NCBI GenBank assembly: GCA_031280615.1
Contig: JAITGO010000002.1
Coordinates: 310,001 to 374,000, forward strand
DNA from: Desulfobulbus sp.
Lineage (GTDB): Bacteria > Desulfobacterota > Desulfobulbia > Desulfobulbales > Desulfobulbaceae
Length of the DNA: 64,000 bases
Direction of reading: 5' to 3'
Part shown: one piece after another, positions 11,938-19,942 of the stretch
How positions within the stretch are numbered: position 1 is the first letter of the stretch
Layout: the number at the start of each line of letters is the position of its first letter
Program-made: the position numbers and the translations under genes
Notes under the pieces: model-generated
Seen by the model: only the letters and a program-made list of their open reading frames with translations
The model's database searches: none
Told to the model about the DNA's origin: nothing

Positions 11938-13011
11938 TTAGAGCACGCTCCAGGGCTTGGGGATGAAAATCTGCGAGTACAAGGCCAGGGCATAGCGGTC
12001 GGTCATGCCGGCGATGAAGTCGCAGACCTGGCGGTGCCGCCGCCGCTCCTCTTCCGGTGTCTGCACCGGCTGGCTGGCACGGCAGCAGGCGCCGAGGCCG
12101 TTCTCGGGCGGCTCGTGCTCCAGGAAATAGCCGTACAGGTCGCGGATGATCCGTTGCGCCTTCTCGAATTCGTTGTGCACCCGGTAGTTGCGGTAGACGT
12201 TGTCGTAGAGGAAGGAGCGCAGTTCGTTGATGGTGTCGTTCATCCGGCCGCTCAGGTGGAGCCGGCCGTCGTTGCGTTCCAGCGTGGTGGCGACCAGGTC
12301 GCCGACCATGGCGTTGATCCGCTGCGAGGATCGGTCGCCCAGCACCGCTCGCAGGTGCGCGGGCAGATCTTCGTTGGCGAGCATGCCGCCGCGCAGGGCA
12401 TCGTCCATGTCGTGGTTGACATAAGCCATGATGTCCGCCACCCGCACCAGTTGGCCCTCCAGGGTGGCGGCCAACTCGGCGGTGTCGCCCGGAAGGATTT
12501 CGCCGTAGCCCTTGGAATGTTTGAGGATGCCGTTGCGCACCTCCCAGGTGAGATTGAGGCCGTGGCCGCCGTTTTCGAGGAAATCGACGATCCGCAGGCT
12601 CTGGCGGTAGTGCTTGAATCCCCTGGGATGCAGCTGGTTGAGGCTGAACTCGCCGGCATGGCCGAAAGGGGTGTGGCCGAGGTCGTGGCCCAGGGCGATG
12701 GCCTCGGTCAGGTACTCGTTGAGTCGCAGGCAGACCGCCATGGTGCGGGCGATCTGCGACACTTCCAGCACGTGGGTCAGGCGGGTGCGGTAATGGTCGC
12801 CGGCCGGGGCGAGAAAGACCTGGGTCTTGTGCTTGAGCCGGCGGAAGGTCTTGGAATGGATGATCCGGTCCCGGTCGCGCTGGAAGGCGGTGCGCAGATG
12901 GCAGTGTTCCTCTTCGTTCATCCGGCCCCGCGAACGGCTGCTAAGGCAGGCATAGGGCGACAATACCACCTGTTCCTGCGCTTCCTGCTGTTCTCGGATG
13001 GTCTTGATCAT
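11938..13011 (-). CDS. dgt: dGTPase-like deoxynucleotide triphosphohydrolase
   Basis: 357-residue HD-superfamily enzyme releasing triphosphate from dNTPs. HD motif residues are H80 (RTRLTHVLEVSQIAR) and H109-D110 (ALGHDLGHTPFGHAGE), with a later D in DIMAYVNHDMDD. The opening SRGR...RDRDRIIHSKTFRRLKHKTQVF is typical of the single-subunit group. It lies 21 bases downstream of prfB. The substrate may be broader than dGTP. Confidence 0.9.
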   Translation of the reverse strand: MIKTIREQQEAQEQVVLSPYACLSSRSRGRMNEEEHCHLRTAFQRDRDRIIHSKTFRRLKHKTQVFLAPAGDHYRTRLTHVLEVSQIARTMAVCLRLNEYLTEAIALGHDLGHTPFGHAGEFSLNQLHPRGFKHYRQSLRIVDFLENGGHGLNLTWEVRNGILKHSKGYGEILPGDTAELAATLEGQLVRVADIMAYVNHDMDDALRGGMLANEDLPAHLRAVLGDRSSQRINAMVGDLVATTLERNDGRLHLSGRMNDTINELRSFLYDNVYRNYRVHNEFEKAQRIIRDLYGYFLEHEPPENGLGACCRASQPVQTPEEERRRHRQVCDFIAGMTDRYALALYSQIFIPKPWSVL

Positions 13012-13032
13012 GGCGTTTGCCTCCGGTCGGTC

Positions 13033-14143
13033 TCAGGGCTGCCAAAGAAGGAAGGCCTTGATGAAGGGATCGAGCCGGCCGTCGAGGACCGCGTCGACAT
13101 TACCCTCCTCGGTGTTGGTGCGGTGATCCTTGATCAGGCGGTAGGGCTGGAGCACATAGGAACGGATCTGGCTGCCCCAGGCGATTTCCTTCTTGTCGCC
13201 CTGGATGTTCTCCTGGTTACGCAGTTGCTCTTCCTTCTCCCGCTCGAACAGCCGGGACATCAGCATTTTCATGGCCATGTCCTTGTTGCGGTGCTGGCTG
13301 CGTTCGTTCTGGCACTGCACCACGATCCCGGTGGGAAAGTGGGTGATGCGGATGGCCGAATCGGTCTTGTTGACGTGCTGGCCGCCGGAGCCGCTGGCCC
13401 GGAAAGTGTCGATGCGGATGTCCTTGTCGTTGATCTCGATGGCCACGTCGTCGTCCAGCTCGGGCATGACCATCACCGAGGCAAAGGAGGTGTGCCGCCG
13501 GCCGCTGGCATCGAACGGCGAGATGCGCACCAGCCGGTGGATCCCCACCTCGGAGCGGAGATAGCCGTAGGCGTACTTGCCCTTGATCAGGATGGTGACG
13601 CTCTTGGTGCCAGCCTCGTCGCCGGGCAGCAGGTCGAGGATGTCGGTCTTGAAGCCCTTGCTCTCACCCCAGCGCAGATACATCCGCAGCAGCATGCCCA
13701 CCCAGTCTTGGGCCTCGGTGCCGCCGGCGCCGGCATGAATGGTGATGATGGCGTTGTTGGCGTCGTGCTCGCCGGAGAACATGCACTCCAGCTCCACCAG
13801 GTCGATGCGGCGGCGCAGCTCGTCCAGGCTTGAGACCACATCGCGGTAGGTTTCCTCGTCGTTTTCCTCGACCGCCAGGTCGAGCAGCATGCCGGCGTCG
13901 TCAAGGTCGTTGTAGTTCTTGTCCCAGATGCCGATCAGGTCCTGCAATTGGCCCAGCTGGCGCTGCACCCGCTTGGCTTCGGTCTGGTTGTCCCAAAAAT
14001 TGGGGCTGACCGTCTGCCGCTCGAGCAGCTCCACCTGTTCACGTTTGCCGTCTAAGTCAAAGATGCTCCTTCAGCACGTACATCCGGCCCTTCAAACTAT
14101 CGAGCAATTGTCGGGATTCCGCTGATTCGGTCACATCGGCCAT
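13033..14143 (-). CDS. prfB: Peptide chain release factor 2, +1 programmed frameshift
   Basis: RF2 ends translation at UGA and UAA. The protein is encoded in two frames: [10 protein letters not shown] to ...VLKEHL (14143-14060), then after a +1 shift [15 protein letters not shown] to the stop at 13033. Total length is 3n+1, as required. The GGQ loop ([17 protein letters not shown]) and an SPF-type stop-codon motif ([13 protein letters not shown]) are present. GAGGTGG precedes the ATG. Annotation that ignores the shift would call two partial genes. Confidence 0.96.
14056..14071 (-). promoter_or_regulatory. RF2 autoregulatory +1 frameshift site
   Basis: AAGGAGCATCTTTGAC on the minus strand: a Shine-Dalgarno-like AGGAG upstream of the slippery CTT, then in-frame TGA followed by C. 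When RF2 is scarce the ribosome pauses at UGA and slips from CUU to UUU, restoring the reading frame. Confidence 0.95.
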
Positions 14144-14167
14144 GGTCCACCTCGTTGCATACAAAAC

Positions 14168-14204
14168 AAAAAAAAGAAACGAGCCCGCCCTGGGGCGCCT
14201 CGTT
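14168..14204 (-). terminator. Rho-independent terminator after lnt
   Basis: On the minus strand AACGAGGCGCCC, a short loop, GGCGGGCTCGTT, then CTTTTT-type T-run. It separates the corC-lnt unit from prfB. Confidence 0.85.
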
Positions 14205-14381
14205 ACGGTCAATGCCAAAACGGCAATGCCGACGTCGCACCGACGCCGGCCATCACGCTGGGAGGCGTGCATACTAAACAGAAACGGTGCAAGTCTCAAG
14301 AAAGAAAGGCCTGGCGGCGCAGAAAAGCTACTCTTCCGGGGAGATGCGGGAGATGCCGGCTGGGCGCGTTCCGGCCGGCCC

Positions 14382-15974
14382 TCAACGGCGGCGCCGGAGG
14401 CTGGCAGTCGCCAGCAGGCCCGCGAGTATCGCGCAGGCCAGGCCGAACCAATGGCCGCCGCGGCCAAACGGTGTGGGCTGGTCGAGCAGCGGCACCGAGG
14501 CGGTTCGAGCCGCCTCGACGAAGATGTCGGTCCGGTCGATGATCCGGCCCAGGGGATCGACAAAGCCGCTGATGCCGGTATTGGCGGCACGGACCAGGGC
14601 GCGCCGGTTTTCCACCGCCCGCAGCACGGCCATGGCCATGGACTGGTAGGGGGCGCTCGAGCGGCCGTACCAGGCGTCGTTGGTGATGTTGACCAGAAGA
14701 TTGGCGCCCCGCTCCACGCTTTCGCGGGCAATGTCGGGGAAAATGGATTCGTAGCAGATCAGCATACCCAGGCGCATCGCACCCAGCACCAGCGGTCCTT
14801 TCTCGGTTCCGGCCGAAAAATCGTCGACATTGACCACCAGCGGCTGCAGGAAGGGCAACCAGCGGCGCAGGGGCACGTATTCGCCGAAAGGAACCAGGTG
14901 GCGCTTGGCGTACTCGCCGCCGACCTTGCCGCCCGGCCCCAGCAACAGGGCGCCATTCCAGTACCGCACTTGCTCGGCGCCGCCTGGTCCGGCCGTGACG
15001 GTGAACAGCGGCGCTCCGGTCAGCAGCCAGGCCTTGCCGGCGGTGATGGAATCGATCACCCGGCGGATGAGGGGATCTTTCTGGGGATAGAACGGCAGGG
15101 CGGTTTCCGGCCAGACCACCAACTCGGCCCCATCCTCCAGCATCGTCGGCCGCGAAAGTCCGATGTAGGTGTCGACCGTGGCCACCCTGGCGGCCTCCGA
15201 CCACTTGATGGCCTGATCGATATCGCCCTGGACCACGGCCACTCTGGCCTGCCGGGCCTGGGCCTGACTCGCTTCCACCGCCTGATGCCGCAGGATTGAA
15301 TAGCCGCCGATGCCCAGCAACACCACCACGGCCGCCAGCACCGGCCAGGGAGATCTGCGATCGCCGAGGCGGGTATTGCGACCGAGCCGACCGAGGCCAG
15401 CCGCCACCAAACCGTTGACCAGCACCAGACTGAAGGTGAGCAGATGGTGCCCGCCCAGATCCGCCGCCTGGATCAACATGGGCTGATCGAACAGGCCATA
15501 GCCGAGATCCATCCAGGGAAAGCCGGTGAACAGTATGGAACGGAGATACTCGAACCCCACCCAGGCCACCGGCGCGGTCCAAATCAACGCCGCCGTCGAA
15601 CCCTGTCGATTGCCGCGACGGCCGGCGACCAGCCCGGTCACGAAGCAGCTTGCCGCCGGAAAGCAGGCCATGTAGGCGGCCAGCAGCAGCAGGGCCGGCA
15701 GACTCAGGCCTAGAGGCAGGCCACCGTAACGGCCGAGCACGATCAAGATCCAGTACAGCAGGGCCAGGTGGTAGACCAGGCCGAAAAAGAAGCCGGCCAG
15801 CAGGCTGCGGCCGGGGCGCGAATTGAGGATGAGCAGGAGCATCGGGGCCAGGCCGACGAACAGCAGCGGCCACCAGCCGATCCGGCCGGGCATGGCCGCG
15901 GCGAGCAGGCCGGCGGAGGCGAGCGCCGACAGAGCCGGTACGGCGATGCCCTCAGCTTTGCGGCTCGGTTTCAT
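14382..15974 (-). CDS. lnt: Apolipoprotein N-acyltransferase
   Basis: 530-residue inner-membrane enzyme adding the third acyl chain to lipoproteins. The N-terminal half holds about six to seven hydrophobic segments. The C-terminal nitrilase domain carries the catalytic triad: Glu in VVWPETALPF, Lys in YAKRHLVPFGEYVP and Cys in GMLICYESIFP. The ATG at 15974 overlaps the end of the corC-like gene by 23 bases; an ATG seven codons earlier is also possible. The corC-lnt pairing is common in proteobacteria. Confidence 0.95.
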   Translation of the reverse strand: MKPSRKAEGIAVPALSALASAGLLAAAMPGRIGWWPLLFVGLAPMLLLILNSRPGRSLLAGFFFGLVYHLALLYWILIVLGRYGGLPLGLSLPALLLLAAYMACFPAASCFVTGLVAGRRGNRQGSTAALIWTAPVAWVGFEYLRSILFTGFPWMDLGYGLFDQPMLIQAADLGGHHLLTFSLVLVNGLVAAGLGRLGRNTRLGDRRSPWPVLAAVVVLLGIGGYSILRHQAVEASQAQARQARVAVVQGDIDQAIKWSEAARVATVDTYIGLSRPTMLEDGAELVVWPETALPFYPQKDPLIRRVIDSITAGKAWLLTGAPLFTVTAGPGGAEQVRYWNGALLLGPGGKVGGEYAKRHLVPFGEYVPLRRWLPFLQPLVVNVDDFSAGTEKGPLVLGAMRLGMLICYESIFPDIARESVERGANLLVNITNDAWYGRSSAPYQSMAMAVLRAVENRRALVRAANTGISGFVDPLGRIIDRTDIFVEAARTASVPLLDQPTPFGRGGHWFGLACAILAGLLATASLRRRR

Positions 15975-16851
15975 CGTTGCAAACGATGCGGACACTCTTG
16001 ATCCGACGCGGGTCGGCCCCGAGCACCTTGAAGGAAAGCGCGCCCTCCTGCACCAGGGTGCCGGCCTGCGGCACCTTGCCCAGGCGGTGAATGATGAACC
16101 CGCCCACGGACTCGTAGGGCCCTTCGGGCAGGCTGAGACGGAAGTGGGCTTCCACTTCCTCGATGTCGATCTTGGCGTCGACGATGACCGTGCGCTCGTC
16201 CACCACCCGCAGCTCGCTGGCCTCCTCGTCGTGCTCGTCGTCGATTTCGCCGACGATCTCCTCGATCACGTCCTCGAAGGTCACCAGGCCCCGCACTCCG
16301 CCGAACTCGTCCACCACCACGGCCAGGTGGATCTTCTTCGACTGGAATTCGCGCAGCAGTTCGGTGATCGGCTTGGATTCGGGGATAAAGGCCACGGGGT
16401 TGAGAAATTCTTTGAGGTCGACCGAGGCGGCGGGGTCGCGGGTGCAGATGCGCAGCAGGTCTTTTGCATGGAGGATGCCGACAATCTGGTCGGGAGTGCC
16501 CTGATAGATGGGGATGCGGGTGTAGCCTTCCTGGATGATCAGGCGGATCAGTTCCGGCACGGACGTATTCACTTCGGCGCAGACCATTTCCGCCGAAGGG
16601 GTCATGATCTCGGAGGCGATGGTCTCCCGGAAACCGAAGATGGAATTGATCAACCGTTCCTCGTGGACCGAGATCAACCCCTGCTCCTCGCCCTCTTCCA
16701 GCAGTTCCTGAATCTCGTGTTCCAGCTCCTCGGTGGTATCGGGCGCACCGCGAAGCCCTATGGCTGATTTGATTTTTTCGAAAAACGACTTACTGGGGGG
16801 TTCCTCTCCCGAGGACGCCGGGCCGGCCGACGGCGGCTCCACATGTTCCAT
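15952..16851 (-). CDS. CorC/HlyC-type CBS domain protein
   Basis: 299-residue cytoplasmic CBS-pair protein of the CorC/YbeX branch, without the DUF21 membrane domain. It has an acidic N-terminus (ELEHEIQELLEEGEEQGLI), two CBS domains around residues 75-200 (MTPSAEMVCAE and KKIHLAVVVDEFGGVRGLVTFEDV) and a C-terminal CorC_HlyC domain (DERTVIVDAKIDIEEVEAHF). The role in Mg/Co efflux or lipoprotein trafficking is inferred from relatives. Start set by AAGGAG upstream of 16851. Confidence 0.9.
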   Translation of the reverse strand: MEHVEPPSAGPASSGEEPPSKSFFEKIKSAIGLRGAPDTTEELEHEIQELLEEGEEQGLISVHEERLINSIFGFRETIASEIMTPSAEMVCAEVNTSVPELIRLIIQEGYTRIPIYQGTPDQIVGILHAKDLLRICTRDPAASVDLKEFLNPVAFIPESKPITELLREFQSKKIHLAVVVDEFGGVRGLVTFEDVIEEIVGEIDDEHDEEASELRVVDERTVIVDAKIDIEEVEAHFRLSLPEGPYESVGGFIIHRLGKVPQAGTLVQEGALSFKVLGADPRRIKSVRIVCNDETEPQS

Positions 16852-17099
16852 ACAGAAAAAATTTCTCCTTAGGTATAAAGAAAACGGATGGTATGAAAGT
16901 AGGCTAACGCGGCATAAAGTCAAGGGTTATTTCACCCGGTTTTCCGGCCGTCTCCCTGCCCTCGGCCAACGGCACCGCAGCCCATGCCACGGTTGCGCAC
17001 TTCTTGCAGCTTCTCTCTTGACGCTGGCCGATGGGTATGCTATTAGATGCGCTCGCAATTCGGCTACCAATGAATTGCCCCTTCTTTGATTTTCGACTT

Positions 17100-17175
<76 letters not shown>

Positions 17176-17178
17176 TTT

Positions 17179-17219
17179 ACAAGCGCTTGACTCTTTTTTG
17201 GAGTTAGGCGCTTTTTTTA
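17179..17219 (+). terminator. Terminator downstream of tRNA-Lys
   Basis: AAGCGCTTGACTC, loop TTTTTT, then GGAGTTAGGCGCTTTTTTT. An imperfect stem with a T-run. Confidence 0.75.
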
Positions 17220-17683
17220 TTTCCCCTGTCGCAACGATGGAAAAAATCCCATTGTTTCCGGGGGACAAATTGTTAGAAGACAGCATTGAGGCCGCCAAAG
17301 CGCTCCCGGCCCTGTCTTTTCAAATCACGGCCACCCGTGGCCGTGCCTTCCCACCTTGCGCCACTCCCGCTCGCTTCCCATCGCTGACCATCCGTTGCTT
17401 TAAAAATCAGAGAAGAAGATTTACAATTCTGCAAAAATGTTTACCAATCCCTGTAGGGACACTTGTCATTCAAGATATTGTGTTACTGAAAATTTACAAA
17501 GGTGCGTTTAACGGATACTCATCTTGCTGTCCGTTGATTGATAACGATGCTTTGTCTTGTTTATGCCATCGAATTCGGTCAAAACGCATTGTATACAAAT
17601 CTACTCGATACGCATATCTTCCGAACCAAATGGCAAGTCGTGCCTTCAACGACCTGAAGTACAACAACAAATCGGAGGATGTC
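17220..17683. other. Intergenic, upstream region of the universal stress gene
   Basis: 464 bases. An open frame runs in phase into the stress gene from 17198, but it has no ribosome site and no protein-like composition. Presumed promoter and leader only. Confidence 0.5.
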
Positions 17684-18166
17684 ATGTTCAAAAAAATTTT
17701 AGTACCATTGGATGGATCCGAATTATCCACTAAGATCCTTCCCGAAGTAAGGGAATTGGCAAAATGTATGGGCGCTCAACTTACCTTGCTGCATGTCTGC
17801 CATTTTTCACTGACCGCGGACAAGGAATCCCTGCCGCCGGCAATGGAACAAAAAGCCGAGGCGGATGAAGCAAAGGAATGCGCGGTGTTCATGGGTACAA
17901 TCGCGCAGGAAATCGAGTCACAGGGGATCGAGGTGACCTTTGCCTGTGTTCAGGGCTCGCCTGCCCGCGAAATCATCGCCTATGCCCATGACAACAAGTA
18001 CGACCTGATTGCCATGGCGACCCATGGCAAGGGAGAGGTGGCATGGATTTTAGGCAGCACGGCTGAAAAAGTGGTTACCCATGCCACGATTCCCACCCTG
18101 CTCTATCGGGTTATCGAGACAGCCCCCCCGAAGTCCAAGAAAGAACACCTGATCGGTATGCCGTAG
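17684..18166 (+). CDS. Universal stress protein (UspA family)
   Basis: 160-residue single UspA domain. Opening MFKKILVPLDGSELSTKIL and the ATP-binding signature MATHGKGEVAWILGSTAEKVV (G-2x-G-9x-GS/T pattern) indicate the nucleotide-binding type. The start is fixed by CGGAGGAT seven bases before the ATG. It precedes the sulfotransferase module on the same strand, but a 511-base gap separates them, so cotranscription is doubtful. Confidence 0.92.
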   Translation: MFKKILVPLDGSELSTKILPEVRELAKCMGAQLTLLHVCHFSLTADKESLPPAMEQKAEADEAKECAVFMGTIAQEIESQGIEVTFACVQGSPAREIIAYAHDNKYDLIAMATHGKGEVAWILGSTAEKVVTHATIPTLLYRVIETAPPKSKKEHLIGMP

Positions 18167-18677
18167 CAAGCAGTCCGGGGCCATGATGGCCTCGATGGGT
18201 ACCGGCAGGCCGCGTTCATTGCTTGTGCCGCCGCCCCACGCGACCATCGTCAAGCCCACGTTTTTCCGACAGGTAGTTGCGCAGAACCAACGTCCGCTTA
18301 ACGCGGTCCAGCCTGTTTGCGCAGGCGGCACAACAGGGCATCTTCCCGCCTACCAGCTCGTTTTCGCAGATCATTTCCTCAACTTTTCCCGCTCCTACGT
18401 CACCAACGCCACCCTCTCCGGTTTTTCTCTCCCTGCGCGAGCTAGAAAGAGAAAGAGCGAAACCTCGTATTTTTGCGAGTTGTTGCTCCGGCCTTTTTTT
18501 TCTTAAGTGCCAGCATCAAATCGCAACACAATTCGCCGGGTGCAGCGGCGACCGCAGGCGCGCCCGACATCTCGAGTTATACGCTTTTTTTATCAACCAA
18601 CCGTACGACATCGCCACGGCAGACATTCTCCTTTCTTTATCGTCGTTGCCCAAGCGGTGCAGCCAAGGAGCCCAGCT
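18167..18677. other. Intergenic, control region of trxB-trx-assT
   Basis: 511 bases without a supported gene. It holds the first copy of the shared palindrome (18462-18481), about 200 bases upstream of trxB. Confidence 0.55.
18462..18481 (+). promoter_or_regulatory. Putative operator, site 1 of 3 (ACCTCG-N8-CGAGTT)
   Basis: Inverted repeat ACCTCG, an eight-base spacer TATTTTTG, then CGAGTT. The same arms and spacing recur at 22161-22180 and 26544-26563, each upstream of a gene of the sulfate-ester module. The downstream bases GTTG are also shared with site 2. Probable binding site of the response regulator at 25742. Confidence 0.7.
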
Positions 18678-19604
18678 ATGGAAAAGATTTATGACATCGT
18701 CATCGTCGGTGCCGGTCCCGCCGGCATGACCGCGGCTATCTACGCGGTTCGGGCCAACATGCAGGTGCTGTTGCTCGACCGCCTCGCCCCGGGCGGGCAG
18801 ATGGTCAACACCAATGAAATCGAGAACTACACCGGCGCCGGCAAGTTGAGCGGCGCCGAACTGGCCATCAAGATGTTCGAGCATACCCAGGAATTGGGCG
18901 TCGAGTTCGATTACAAGACCGTTGTCGACATCAAGGACGGCAATCCGCTGAAGACCATCACCTGCGAGGAAGACGGCACCGTCTACAAGGCGCGGGCGGT
19001 CATCCTTGCCACCGGCACCGTTCCCCGGCGGCTGGGCGTACCGGGGGAGGACTCTTGGGCCGCCAACGGTATCAGCTGGTGCGCAATCTGCGACGGCGCC
19101 CAATATCGCGACAAGGAGGTGGTGGTCATCGGCGGCGGCAATTCCGCGGTCGAGGAGTCGATCTACCTGGCCGGCATCTGCACCAAGCTGACCATCGTCA
19201 CTCTGTTCGACCTCACCGCCGACCCCAAGGCCTGCGACCAGCTGCGCCGGATGCCCAACGTCACCATCTATCCCTACCAGGAAGTGCTGGAGTTCACCGG
19301 CACCGACCGCCTCACCGGCGTGCGCTTCAAGTCCACCCAGGAAGACGCCACCGAGCGCCAGGTCCCCTGCGACGGCGTGTTCGAGTACATCGGTTTCCAG
19401 GCCTCGTCCCAGGCCTTTGCCCGGCTCGGCATCGTCGACCGCACCGGCTGCATCCAGGCCGATGCCCGCATGCGCACTTCGGTGCCGGGCATCTTCGGCG
19501 CCGGCGACATCACCGTCAAACATCTCAGACAGATCGTCACCGCCTGCGCGGACGGTGCGGTGGCGGCCAACAGCGCCGCCGCCTATGTCGAATCACTCAA
19601 ATAA
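18678..19604 (+). CDS. trxB: Thioredoxin reductase
   Basis: 308-residue FAD/NAD(P)H disulfide reductase. It has an FAD-binding IVGAGPAGMTAAIYA, the redox-active CAICDG, NAD(P)H-binding VVIGGGNSAVEE, and GIFGAGDI near the C-terminus. AAGGAG precedes the ATG at 18678. It is followed at 17 bases by a thioredoxin and then by the sulfotransferase, so all three form an operon. The redox pair may serve general metabolism or the sulfotransferase itself. Confidence 0.94.
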   Translation: MEKIYDIVIVGAGPAGMTAAIYAVRANMQVLLLDRLAPGGQMVNTNEIENYTGAGKLSGAELAIKMFEHTQELGVEFDYKTVVDIKDGNPLKTITCEEDGTVYKARAVILATGTVPRRLGVPGEDSWAANGISWCAICDGAQYRDKEVVVIGGGNSAVEESIYLAGICTKLTIVTLFDLTADPKACDQLRRMPNVTIYPYQEVLEFTGTDRLTGVRFKSTQEDATERQVPCDGVFEYIGFQASSQAFARLGIVDRTGCIQADARMRTSVPGIFGAGDITVKHLRQIVTACADGAVAANSAAAYVESLK

Positions 19605-19620
19605 TCAGGAGAACACCACG

Positions 19621-19929
19621 ATGATCACTGAAATCAACGAACAGGAATACGAATCGCTGGATCCGGCCGCACCGAAACTGATCGAGTTCTATTCAAAAAC
19701 CTGCGGGCCGTGCAAGATGCTGTCCTTTGTCCTCAAGGACATCAGCAAGCAGAATCCCGATTTCCCCATCTATATCATCGATTTCGACGAAAACCGGGCC
19801 CTGAAGGAACAGCTCGGGGTCAAGGGCTTTCCCACCATGCTGTTTTTCAAGGACGGCAAGGAAGTCAGCCGTCTGGAAGGATTGAAACAAAAACCCGTCA
19901 TCATCAAAGCCATTGAGGCACTCGCCTGA
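19621..19929 (+). CDS. Thioredoxin
   Basis: 102-residue thioredoxin with the CGPC active site at C28-C31 (FYSKTCGPCKML) and the cis-proline segment GVKGFPTMLFF. No signal peptide, so cytoplasmic. It sits between trxB and the sulfotransferase gene, 16 bases after the former and 13 before the latter, a strong sign of joint function. E. coli uropathogens pair AssT with the Dsb-type proteins DsbL and DsbI; here the partner is a cytoplasmic reducing system. Confidence 0.93.
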   Translation: MITEINEQEYESLDPAAPKLIEFYSKTCGPCKMLSFVLKDISKQNPDFPIYIIDFDENRALKEQLGVKGFPTMLFFKDGKEVSRLEGLKQKPVIIKAIEALA

Positions 19930-19942
19930 CAAGGAGCACACC

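Noticed and set aside
18183..18506. 107-codon open frame upstream of trxB
   Set aside because: Runs through the operator palindrome, and its composition is not protein-like.
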